Source: Sphingopyxis sp. BSN-002 (GTDB taxonomy: Bacteria > Pseudomonadota > Alphaproteobacteria > Sphingomonadales > Sphingomonadaceae). From it: DNA of 64,000 nt. This document shows, piece by piece, positions 41,088 to 49,319 of the stretch. The stretch lies in NCBI RefSeq assembly GCF_022024275.1, contig NZ_CP091804.1, positions 620,001-684,000 on the forward strand, in the 5' to 3' direction. Position numbers and translations under genes: made by a program. Positions within the stretch are counted from its first letter, which is position 1. The number at the start of each line of letters is the position of its first letter. The notes below the pieces were generated by a model. That model worked only from the letters and a program-made list of their open reading frames with translations, had not been told where the DNA came from and searched no databases.

Positions 41088-43259
41088 TCAGGCGATGCAC
41101 CGCATCGCGAAGGCCCAGAAGAGCGCCTTTTCGCCATATTCGCTCTTCAGATCTCCGCTGCCCTGATGCCCGCTGTCCATGTCGGTCTTCAGGATCGCCG
41201 GATTGCCGCCCGTCGACTTGTACCGCACCTCGGCAACAAGCTTCGCAGGCTCCCAATAGGGCACGCGGTCGTCTTTCAGCCCGGCGGTGCAGAGCAACGG
41301 CGGATAGGGAGCCGCGGCGACATTCTCGTAGGGAGAGATCGACGCGATATAGTCATAGGCCTTCGGATCGGCGAGCGGATCGCCCCAGTCGGGGCGGAAC
41401 AGCGGCACCAGCGGATGTGCCGCGTCACTCATCGTATTGAGCATGTCGACGAAAGGCACTTTGGCAATCACCCCACCCCACAGCGTCGGCGCGATGTTCA
41501 TGCTCGCCCCGACGAGCAGCCCGCCCGCCGACAGGCCATAGGCGACGACGCGCCCCCTTGCCGTATAGCCATGCTTCGCAAGATATTCGGCGCAGGCGAT
41601 GAAGTCGGTGAAGCTGTTGCGCTTCGTGAACTTGCGCCCGCCAAGGAACCATTGGCGTCCCTTTTCGGATCCCCCGCGTACATGTGCGATCGCATAGCGC
41701 CAGCCGCGATCGACCAGCGTCAGCGCCGGGATCGAGAATTCGGGATCGCTCGAAACGCCATAGGAGCCATAGCCATATTGCAGCAGGGGCGCCTTGCCAT
41801 CCTTCGGCGCGCCGCGGCGCGAGAGCAGCGTGATCGGCACCAGTTCGCCATCGGGCGCCGGCGCGAACAGCCGCTCGACCTCATAATCGTCGGGATCGAA
41901 ATTGGCGACCGGCTGCTGCTGGACGACGCGCTGCCTGCCGTCGGCCAGACCGATCTCGATCCAGCGGCGCGGCGATTTCGGCGACTGGTGCACGATCAGG
42001 ACATGCCCGGCCTTGTAGGGCTGCTCGCCCGGAATCTCGACCGCATAGGCCGGGTCGTCGAACGCCACGCGCTGTTCCTGCCCGTCCGGCCGAAGGATCG
42101 CGACGCTGTGCTGGCCTTCGACGCGCTCCAGCCGGACAAGCGCGCCGGCAAAAGGATGCACCGACAGGATCGGCGTTCCCGCGCGATGCGGAACGAGCGT
42201 GTCCTTGACCGCGAAGCTTTTCGCGTCGAGCCGCAGCAGCTTCATGTCGAAGGCGTCGTCGGCGTCGGTCGTTGCGATCAGGTCGCCGTTCCACTCGTCG
42301 ATCTCGTAGCGCACGCCCGGACGGCGTTCCCACACGGTCTCCGGCGGCGCGCTCTCGGCGCCCGCGCGTACCAGTCGCACCTCCGCGGTATCGGGGCCAG
42401 ACAGCGTCAGCGCCACGAAACCGTCGGCGGCGGTTCGCCGCACGCCCATGAAGATCGCAGGATCCTTTTCCTCATAGACAAGCGCGGTGGTCTTGCCGTC
42501 GACCGAGGTGCGATAGAGGCGCGTCGGCCGGTTCCTCGCATCGCGCCAGATCCAGAACAGCCATTCGGACGAGGGGCCGAAGACGAGCCCGCCATAGCCA
42601 TAGGCGTCCTTGTCGACGAGCGTGCGGATCGTGCCGTCCTGATTGTCGCGAATGATGATGCGATGGCGGTCGTTGCCGATCACGTCTTCGGCCCAGACGA
42701 ACCAGCGATGATCGGGGCTGGGCTGATGCCCGGTGCTACGGAAATAGGGCTGCCCCTCGGCCCGCGGAGCCTCGTCGACCAGCAGTTCGGCGGCGCCTGC
42801 CGCCTTGCGCCGCGTGTAGACCGAATGAACCGCCCCGGCAGGAATTTCGGCGGAGTAGGCCCAGCCGTCGCGCTCGATCGCCGGCGCCGCCATCTCGCCC
42901 GCCGTCCGTGCAAGCATCGCGTCGAGCAACCCGGCGCGCTGCGATGCGAGCGGCTTCAGGATCGCTTCGGCATAGGCGTTTTCGCCGTTCAGCATCTTTG
43001 CAACGGATTCGGGAATATTCGTTCGGGTTCGCTCGCCCCCCTCGGGGAGGAACTTCATCCAGCTATAGACGTCGTCGCGCACGCGTCCGAGTTGTTCGAT
43101 GACATGCGATATGCGCGGAGATTGCGGGGGCGCGGCCTTCGGCCAGCGGGTCGCTGCCGCCTTTGCCCATGTCATAGGGGCTGCCGCGAGCATGGCCGTC
43201 ATGGCCGCCCCGCCCAGAAACCGTCGCCTTGCCTCGTTCGCCAGCCTGTCCATCGTCAT
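41088..43259 (-). CDS. Oligopeptidase B-like S9 peptidase with twin-arginine signal
   Basis: A 723-residue prolyl oligopeptidase-family serine peptidase. The N-terminus EARRRFLGGAAMTAMLAAAPMTWA is a Tat signal, unusual because oligopeptidase B is normally cytoplasmic. The beta-propeller spans about residues 80-450. The alpha/beta-hydrolase domain shows HVRGGSEKGRQWFLGG, the nucleophile elbow GLSAGG (Ser577), LKDDRVPYWEPAK (Asp664) and DMDSGHQG (His698), all OpdB-type. OpdB cuts after Arg/Lys in short peptides. It is divergent from a TonB receptor, which could bring peptides into the periplasm. Confidence 0.9.
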   Translation of the reverse strand: MTMDRLANEARRRFLGGAAMTAMLAAAPMTWAKAAATRWPKAAPPQSPRISHVIEQLGRVRDDVYSWMKFLPEGGERTRTNIPESVAKMLNGENAYAEAILKPLASQRAGLLDAMLARTAGEMAAPAIERDGWAYSAEIPAGAVHSVYTRRKAAGAAELLVDEAPRAEGQPYFRSTGHQPSPDHRWFVWAEDVIGNDRHRIIIRDNQDGTIRTLVDKDAYGYGGLVFGPSSEWLFWIWRDARNRPTRLYRTSVDGKTTALVYEEKDPAIFMGVRRTAADGFVALTLSGPDTAEVRLVRAGAESAPPETVWERRPGVRYEIDEWNGDLIATTDADDAFDMKLLRLDAKSFAVKDTLVPHRAGTPILSVHPFAGALVRLERVEGQHSVAILRPDGQEQRVAFDDPAYAVEIPGEQPYKAGHVLIVHQSPKSPRRWIEIGLADGRQRVVQQQPVANFDPDDYEVERLFAPAPDGELVPITLLSRRGAPKDGKAPLLQYGYGSYGVSSDPEFSIPALTLVDRGWRYAIAHVRGGSEKGRQWFLGGRKFTKRNSFTDFIACAEYLAKHGYTARGRVVAYGLSAGGLLVGASMNIAPTLWGGVIAKVPFVDMLNTMSDAAHPLVPLFRPDWGDPLADPKAYDYIASISPYENVAAAPYPPLLCTAGLKDDRVPYWEPAKLVAEVRYKSTGGNPAILKTDMDSGHQGSGDLKSEYGEKALFWAFAMRCIA

Positions 43260-43497
43260 ACCTCTCGCCTCGGAGCATTTCCCGGCTGCAGCTTATGAAA
43301 GCCAGCCGGGCTTTCAGCGCCGATCAGGCCCCCCAATCCAGCGATCGGGCAAATCGGACCCGCCCCACCCGCCGCAATCGGCACGATCCGCAGATTTGCT
43401 GGCCCGAAAAAGAGAGAGAATGGCCCGACCATCGCCGACACGACCGTTGAACCTGATAGCGTCACGATTGGAATTTTCTACCAAAAGGGAGGCGAAA

Positions 43498-45699
43498 ATG
43501 TCCTTTGGATCGGTAAAGCGCGTCGTAATTTGTGGCATTTCGTTACTCGCCCTCGGGCAAACCTCGGCGGCATTCGCCCAAGCGTCGGCGGCTGCGACCG
43601 ATGACAGCGAGATCGTCGTGACGGCGGCAAAGCGCGAACAGTCGGTTCGCGATGTCCCGGGATCGGTATCGGCCGTCAGCGAGGCCACCCTGCAAAAGCT
43701 CAACGCGCAGAGCCTGTCCGACTATATCACGCGCGTCCCGGGCGTCGTTTTCAACGATTATCAGCCGGGCGTGTCCGAGGTCGTGATCCGCGGCATCGCT
43801 TCCTCGACCTATCATGAGGCGAACCAGTCGACGACGGGCTATTATCTCAACGAGCTTCCGCTCGGCGAACCCGGCTTTCCGCTGGTCATTCCCGACGTCG
43901 ACAGTTTCGACGTCGCGCGCGTCGAAGTGCTGCGCGGCCCGCAAGGCACGCTCTTCGGCTCCTCCTCGCTTGGCGGCGCGGTCAACTACATCGTGAACCA
44001 GGCCGATCCGAGCCGTTTCGACGTCGGGTTCGAGGGCACCGCGGCGACGACCAAGCACGCCGGCGAACTCAGCTACGCCGTGAAGGGCATGGTCAACGCG
44101 CCGATCGTGACCGACAAGCTGGCGGTACGCCTTGTCGCGCTCCAGCGCTTCGACGCCGGCTTCCTGAACAGCCCGGGCCTCGGCGACAAGGGCAGCAACG
44201 ACCTGCGCGTCCGCGGCCTGCGCGGATCGATCGTCTTTACCCCGACCGAGACGACCAAAATCTCGGCGCTCAGCATGTACCAGGAATATGATCTCGACGA
44301 TCAGACCTATGTCTTCATCATTCCCGGCACGCGCAACTACACGCGCCCGAACACCGTCCGCGAGTATCAGGACAGCGATTTCCAGATGCACAGCCTGCGT
44401 CTCGAGCAGGATCTGGGCTTTGCGACGCTGACCGCGGTCGGCAGCTATACGAAGAAGAAGGCGCGGTCGCGCTTCGACTATGGGCTCGGCGCCTTCGATC
44501 CGCGTACCGGCACGCCGCTGGTCGGCGTCGGCTTCGGCAACTCGAAGACCAAATATGGCGAAATCCGCCTCGCCTCGCCCGATGACGGCCGCTTCCGCTG
44601 GCTGATCGGCGCGAACTACACCAATCTGCGCGGCTTCGGGGACGACCGGCTTCAGCTCGAGGGGATTGCCGACTATGTCGATGCCAATCCCGGCCAGTTC
44701 GGCAACCAGCCGAGCAGCGTCATCACCCCCGACGACTATACCAGCCGGTCGACCTACACCAATCGCGTCACCGAAAAGGCGCTGTTCGGCGAAGTGTCCT
44801 ACGACATTCTCGACAAGCTGACCCTGACGCTCGGCGGGCGCGTGTTCGAATACCGGACGCGGCCGCAGGCGACCTTGCTGCCCAACGCCGATCTGGTCCC
44901 GCCCTTCACCTATTCGCCGACCGCCGACAAACAATCGGACTTCATCCCGAAGGCGTCGCTGACCTTCAAGCCTAACGACGATTTCATGGTCTATGCGCTC
45001 TATTCGGAGGGCTTCCGCGTCGGCGGAATCAACGTCTTTGCGCTGCCTTACCCCACGCTGCCGCAATCCTTCGGCAGCGACACGACGAAGAATTATGAAA
45101 TCGGGACGCGCTTCGACCTGATCGACAACACGCTCGCGGTCGACCTGACCGCCTATCATATCGACTGGACCAATATTCAGGCGCGTCTCTTCACGCCCGA
45201 CATCCGCGCCTACACCGTCAACGGCGGCGGCGCGAACGTCGACGGCGTCGAGATCAGCCTGACGCTGCGTCCGACCCGCAACCTCAGCTTTTCGTCGAAC
45301 GTCTCGTACAACGACGCACGCCTGTCGTCGTTGCTGCCCGACAGCTTCGCGCCCGGCGGCGGCTATGCGAAAGGCTCGCGCCTGCCGGGTGCGTCGGAAT
45401 GGACCCTGTCGAACTCGGTCGATCTCAGCTTCCCCGATGCAAAGCTGCAGCCGCGATTCAGCCTGTCGCACCGCTATCAGTCGGCCGCACCGGTCGCTTT
45501 CGGCGCAACGCTGGAGCGCGGCGACTTCCACCTGATCGATCTCAATGCGTCGATCACGGTCGACGAACGGATCGAGGTTGGTGTGTTCGCGAAGAATCTG
45601 TTCAACCAATATGGCATCCTCAACGCGCCCTTCTCCTTCGCGGGATCGGTCGCGCGGCCCCGCACCGTCGGCGCGACGGTGCGGTTCAGCCTGAACTGA
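43498..45699 (+). CDS. TonB-dependent outer-membrane receptor (peptidase locus)
   Basis: A 733-residue receptor. The signal VKRVVICGISLLALGQTSAAFA is followed by the TonB box EIVVTAAKREQ, plug motifs VVIRGIASSTY, YYLNELPLGEPG and EVLRGPQGTLFGSSSLGGAVNYI, and the barrel. The C-terminal residue is Asn (VRFSLN) rather than the usual aromatic, which is atypical for an outer-membrane barrel. AAGGGAGG precedes ATG 43498. The upstream 238-base gap is shared with the divergent oligopeptidase gene, so peptide-like ligands are plausible. Confidence 0.92.
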   Translation: MSFGSVKRVVICGISLLALGQTSAAFAQASAAATDDSEIVVTAAKREQSVRDVPGSVSAVSEATLQKLNAQSLSDYITRVPGVVFNDYQPGVSEVVIRGIASSTYHEANQSTTGYYLNELPLGEPGFPLVIPDVDSFDVARVEVLRGPQGTLFGSSSLGGAVNYIVNQADPSRFDVGFEGTAATTKHAGELSYAVKGMVNAPIVTDKLAVRLVALQRFDAGFLNSPGLGDKGSNDLRVRGLRGSIVFTPTETTKISALSMYQEYDLDDQTYVFIIPGTRNYTRPNTVREYQDSDFQMHSLRLEQDLGFATLTAVGSYTKKKARSRFDYGLGAFDPRTGTPLVGVGFGNSKTKYGEIRLASPDDGRFRWLIGANYTNLRGFGDDRLQLEGIADYVDANPGQFGNQPSSVITPDDYTSRSTYTNRVTEKALFGEVSYDILDKLTLTLGGRVFEYRTRPQATLLPNADLVPPFTYSPTADKQSDFIPKASLTFKPNDDFMVYALYSEGFRVGGINVFALPYPTLPQSFGSDTTKNYEIGTRFDLIDNTLAVDLTAYHIDWTNIQARLFTPDIRAYTVNGGGANVDGVEISLTLRPTRNLSFSSNVSYNDARLSSLLPDSFAPGGGYAKGSRLPGASEWTLSNSVDLSFPDAKLQPRFSLSHRYQSAAPVAFGATLERGDFHLIDLNASITVDERIEVGVFAKNLFNQYGILNAPFSFAGSVARPRTVGATVRFSLN

Positions 45700-45707
45700 G
45701 AAAGGAA

Positions 45708-45735
45708 CGGCGCCGCTTCGCGAGGAGCGGCGCCG
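45708..45735. terminator. Strong hairpin between convergent TonB receptor and amidohydrolase genes
   Basis: CGGCGCCGCT (45708-45717) pairs perfectly with AGCGGCGCCG (45726-45735) around an eight-base loop, in the 41-base gap between two convergent stops. It most likely acts as a bidirectional terminator. Confidence 0.65.
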
Positions 45736-45740
45736 GTTCG

Positions 45741-46748
45741 CTAGAAGCCCTCGAGAAATGCCGCGACGTTGCGGCCAAGATCGCCGACGGCATAGCCGCC
45801 CTCCATCACGATCAGCGTGGGAACACCCAACGCCGCGATCGCCTTCGCCAGATCGCCATAATCCGCGCGTTCGAGCGCAAAGCTCGAGATCGGGTCGCTG
45901 CTGTGGGTGTCGGCGCCGAACGAAACGATCAGCAGCTTCGCACCCCAATCCGAGATTGCGGCCAGCGCCGCATCGAGCGCCGGGCGATAGGCCGCGCCAT
46001 CGGTTCCGCGCGGCAGCGGCAGGTTGAGCGTCGCGCCCTCGCCCGCCCCCTCGCCGCGCTCGTCGGCATGGCCCCAATAGAAGGGATAGTCGGTGCGCGG
46101 GTCGGCGTGGATCGACGCGAAGAACACATCGCCGTCGGCGTAGAAAATATCCTGTGTGCCGTTGCCGTGATGATAGTCGATGTCGAGGATCGCGATCGGC
46201 CCCAGCCCGCGTGCAGTCGCTGCACGCGCCACAATCGCGGCATTGTTGAGGTAGCAATAGCCGCCCATATAGTCGCGCCCGGCATGGTGCCCCGGCGGAC
46301 GGCACAGCGCGAAGGCGTTAGCGTCGCCGCTCGTCGCCAGATGGTCGAGCGCAGTCAGCGCGCCCTGCGCCGACCAATAAGCCGACTGCCAGGTTCCGGA
46401 GGCAATCGGCGTTCCGGCATCATAGCTGTAGGCGCCCAGATCGGCGTCGATACGCCCGAAGGCGAGCGGCCGGCGGCGCACGACCGGAAAGGTATAGCCG
46501 ATGGCATCGCCGCTTCGCCCGGCGGCGATCCACTCGCGATGCGCGCGCTCGAGAAAGGCCAGATAGTCGGCGTCGTGGACCGCGAGCAGCGGCTCCATCC
46601 CGAAATCGCGCACCGGCTGCCAGTCGTCGAAAGCCGCGACGATCGAGCGCGGGCGCTCGACATTTTCGGCGAACGGCACCCAGTCGCCATTATGCAGTTC
46701 GCGGAGCGGCGCGTGCGCGGTCTGACGATCGTCGAAAAAGAGTTTCAC
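45741..46748 (-). CDS. Acetylpolyamine amidohydrolase (class II histone deacetylase family)
   Basis: A 335-residue zinc amidohydrolase. It aligns by eye along its whole length with Mycoplana acetylpolyamine amidohydrolase. Features are the N-terminal VKLFFDDRQTAHAP, FSLCRPPGHH-like FALCRPPGHHAG with the catalytic His pair, GGYCYLNNAA, ILDIDYHHGNGTQDIFY with Asp/His Zn ligands, SFGADTHSSDPIS with the third ligand Asp, and VMEGGYAVGDLGRNVA with the catalytic-site Tyr. It should release acetate from acetyl-putrescine, -cadaverine or similar. GTG 46748 overlaps the PaiB gene stop (GTGA). An ATG at 46772 is possible. Confidence 0.9.
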   Translation of the reverse strand: MKLFFDDRQTAHAPLRELHNGDWVPFAENVERPRSIVAAFDDWQPVRDFGMEPLLAVHDADYLAFLERAHREWIAAGRSGDAIGYTFPVVRRRPLAFGRIDADLGAYSYDAGTPIASGTWQSAYWSAQGALTALDHLATSGDANAFALCRPPGHHAGRDYMGGYCYLNNAAIVARAATARGLGPIAILDIDYHHGNGTQDIFYADGDVFFASIHADPRTDYPFYWGHADERGEGAGEGATLNLPLPRGTDGAAYRPALDAALAAISDWGAKLLIVSFGADTHSSDPISSFALERADYGDLAKAIAALGVPTLIVMEGGYAVGDLGRNVAAFLEGF

Positions 46749-47323
46749 GGTTTGGCCTGTTCCTCCATCCATGCCGCGAGCGTCCGGTCGCGATGCCCGG
46801 CGACAATCTCCGCCAGCCCCGTCGCGCTTTCGTCCTGCCCCAGCTTGAAGCTGTGCTCGGCCGATACGACATGCGCGCGAAACGCAATGATCTGATCGAG
46901 CATCGCTTCATAGCGCGGCCCGACCCGGTCAGTCGACCAGCGATCGCCCTCCATCGCGAAGACCAGTCGCTCGACGGCATCGCGCGTCTCGTCCTCGACG
47001 AATTCGACGTCGACGGTAAAGCGCAGCACCGCATAATTCCATGTCGGCGCCCAGTCGGGCTTCGACAGCAGTCCGGGCGAAACATAGCCCTGCGGCCCGT
47101 TGAACAGGATCAGCCCATACGGATCGGCGCGAAAATCGGCAACGAGCGGATTGCGGCGGCCGCAATGACCGAACAGCGACACGATGGCTCCGCTGTCGTC
47201 GGTCTCGGCGATCAGCGGCAGCGGGCTTGAATGAAACGCGCGCGAGACCAGCCAGGCGAGCGGATAGTCGGCGATCAGCCGCGCCGCGTCCCCGGCGCTG
47301 CGCGGTTCAAAGGGCGTGGTCAT
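46745..47323 (-). CDS. FMN-binding PaiB-family protein
   Basis: A 192-residue split-barrel flavin-binding protein of the PaiB (negative transcriptional regulator) family. Family segments are IADYPLAWLVS, PLPLIAETDD, GHCGRRNPLVADF, LILFNGPQGYVSP, APTWNYAVLRF and the C-terminal KLGQDES. PaiB works with the polyamine acetyltransferase PaiA in Bacillus. Here the partner is the acetylpolyamine amidohydrolase immediately downstream (4-base overlap). The esterase upstream overlaps its start by 17 bases. A polyamine role is inferred from these neighbours. Confidence 0.87.
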   Translation of the reverse strand: MTTPFEPRSAGDAARLIADYPLAWLVSRAFHSSPLPLIAETDDSGAIVSLFGHCGRRNPLVADFRADPYGLILFNGPQGYVSPGLLSKPDWAPTWNYAVLRFTVDVEFVEDETRDAVERLVFAMEGDRWSTDRVGPRYEAMLDQIIAFRAHVVSAEHSFKLGQDESATGLAEIVAGHRDRTLAAWMEEQAKP

Positions 47324-48269
47324 GGCCGAGTATCTTCATCATCCACGCCGCCTGCTCGTCGAAAGCGCGCCGGGCAAGCGGCGCGATCGAAACGGCTTCT
47401 AGGAAGCTGTGCGTCGCGCCCGTATAGGTTACAGCCTCCACCGGCACACCGGCCGCCGTAAGCTTCGCGGCAAAAGCGTGATTGCAATCGGCCAATATGT
47501 CGCATTCGGCGATAGCGAGGAACGCGGGCGGCAGACCGGAAAGGTCGGCACGGAGCGGCGCGACCAGTGGCTCGGCGAGTTGCCCGGGGCCATCGACATA
47601 ATCGGCCCAGAAGGCGTCCATCTCGTCGCATTCGAGCGAATAGGCCTCGCCGCCGAAGCGCGCATAGCTCGGCAGATGGTCGGGAGAAAAGGCGCCATAG
47701 TTGAGCAGCATCCCCGCGGGCAGCGGACGGCCGCGCGCGCGCTGGAGCAGGCAGGTCGCAACCGACAGATTGGCACCGGCCGAGTCACCACCGATCAGTA
47801 TGCGGTTCGCGTCGAGGTTCAGCGTATCGGCCTGCGTCGCAATCCAGTCGAGCGCCCCGGTGCATTCCTCCAGCGCGACCGGAAACTTGTTCTCGGGCGA
47901 CAGGCTATAGTCGATCCCGATCACGGCGATGCCGGCGCGCGCGGCATATTCGCGCATCAGCCGGTCGTGGGTGTCGATGCTGAACAACACCCAGCCGCCG
48001 CCGTGAATGTAAAGCATGACCGGCAGCTTTTCATCCGCTACCGGCCGGTGGAGGCGCAAACGAATGCCGTCCATGTCGAGGTCGAGGCTTTCGGCCATGA
48101 TCGGGCCACCTTCGCGCCAGGGCTTCCGGACCTCTTCGGCGATCCTGCGGCGTTCCGCCGTATCAGCGGGCGCACCGCGCGCGCCATAGGCTGCGGCGAC
48201 CGCGTCGACAAAGCGGCGGATGTCGGGATCGACCATATCGTCCTGAATGGCGTCCAAGCCCTTGGGCAT
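47307..48269 (-). CDS. Alpha/beta hydrolase, hormone-sensitive lipase family
   Basis: A 320-residue carboxylesterase or amidase. The oxyanion motif YIHGGGWVLFS and nucleophile elbow GGDSAGANLS are typical of family IV (HSL) esterases. The acid residue lies in AECDILADCN and the His in TGATHSFLEAV. It is the first gene of the operon with PaiB and acetylpolyamine amidohydrolase and is divergent from an AraC regulator. It may deacylate an ester or amide conjugate related to polyamines, but the substrate is a guess. Confidence 0.88.
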   Translation of the reverse strand: MPKGLDAIQDDMVDPDIRRFVDAVAAAYGARGAPADTAERRRIAEEVRKPWREGGPIMAESLDLDMDGIRLRLHRPVADEKLPVMLYIHGGGWVLFSIDTHDRLMREYAARAGIAVIGIDYSLSPENKFPVALEECTGALDWIATQADTLNLDANRILIGGDSAGANLSVATCLLQRARGRPLPAGMLLNYGAFSPDHLPSYARFGGEAYSLECDEMDAFWADYVDGPGQLAEPLVAPLRADLSGLPPAFLAIAECDILADCNHAFAAKLTAAGVPVEAVTYTGATHSFLEAVSIAPLARRAFDEQAAWMMKILGHDHAL

Positions 48270-48444
48270 ATGGCTTTTCCCTCTCCGGTCCAGTCTTGTT
48301 CGCCGTGATAGCCCGAGCCGCCCCTTCCCTATCGCCCGTTCGGGCCAATCACCATGCCGGAAAGGCCATTGGCCGCATCACGGCTGGCCTTGGGCGGCTT
48401 CGGCCTGTACAGTGGGGTCAGCTGATATTTGTGGGAAATGGGCC

Positions 48445-49203
48445 ATGAAGCACAGCATTGATATCTTGCGCACCGCGCGCCCCGTCATGGCGCTGCAGGA
48501 TGAATATCCTGCGGGCTATATCGACCCGATGCACAGCCACGACCATGTGCAGATCCTTTACGCCTCGGCCGGCGTCATGTCGGTGCGGACGCCCGAGACC
48601 AGCTTCGTCATCCCGCCGCAGCGCGCGGTGTGGCTGCCCGCAGGAATGAAGCATGAAGTTGCCTGCCGCGGCCCCGTGTCGCTGCGCACGCTGTATCTGC
48701 CGAGCGGGCACGCCGCGCGCGATGCCGAATGCCGCGTCTTCGAGGTGTCGAACCTGCTGAAGGCGCTGATTCTCGAAGTCGTCGATTTCCCGCCGCTCTA
48801 TGACGTTACCGGACGTGAGGGGCGCATCATCGACCTGCTGCTCGAAGAGATCGAGCGTATGCCCAATGCGCCCTATCAGGTCTCGATGCCCGGCGATCCC
48901 CGCCTTTTGCGCGTCTGCAACGCGATCCTCGCAGATCCCGCAGATCCGCGCGATATCGACGACTGGGCGGGGCTGGCGGCGATGGGGCGGCGAACCTTCA
49001 CCCGCACCTTCAAGCAGGAAACCGGTATGGGCCTCGCGGTCTGGCGCCAGCAGGTGCGGCTGATGGAAGCGCTGTCGCTGCTCGCGGCGGGCGCGTCGAT
49101 CACGCAGGTCACCTATGACGTCGGCTACGACAGCCCCAGTGGCTTCGCCGCGATGTTCCGTCGCGCCTTTGGCGTGCCGCCGAGCCAGTATCTGAAGCAA
49201 TAG
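48445..49203 (+). CDS. AraC-family transcriptional regulator with N-terminal cupin
   Basis: A 252-residue activator or repressor. The N-terminal half is a cupin ligand domain (MHSHDHVQILYASAGVMSV, FVIPPQRAVWLPAGMKHEV). The C-terminal half is the double-HTH AraC domain (WAGLAAMGRRTFTRTFKQETGMGLAVWRQQVRL; ITQVTYDVGYDSPSGFAAMFRRAFGVPPSQYL). ATG 48445 has GGGAAATGGG upstream. It is divergent from the esterase-PaiB-amidohydrolase operon and upstream of an APC permease, so it is the likely controller of both. Confidence 0.9.
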   Translation: MKHSIDILRTARPVMALQDEYPAGYIDPMHSHDHVQILYASAGVMSVRTPETSFVIPPQRAVWLPAGMKHEVACRGPVSLRTLYLPSGHAARDAECRVFEVSNLLKALILEVVDFPPLYDVTGREGRIIDLLLEEIERMPNAPYQVSMPGDPRLLRVCNAILADPADPRDIDDWAGLAAMGRRTFTRTFKQETGMGLAVWRQQVRLMEALSLLAAGASITQVTYDVGYDSPSGFAAMFRRAFGVPPSQYLKQ

Positions 49204-49319
49204 GGGCGGTCACAACGGGCAACTTGCCCGTTCCCGACAATTATCCGCCCGTTCGCCCGCGCTCCGACAAATCCGCACCATAAGCTGCGCGCCGGGATCC
49301 GGAGCGGGAGGATGATGAC

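Noticed and set aside
43543..46305. Minus-strand open frame of 920 codons
   Set aside because: It covers a complete TonB receptor in antisense and the amidohydrolase gene in another frame; the composition is shadow-like.
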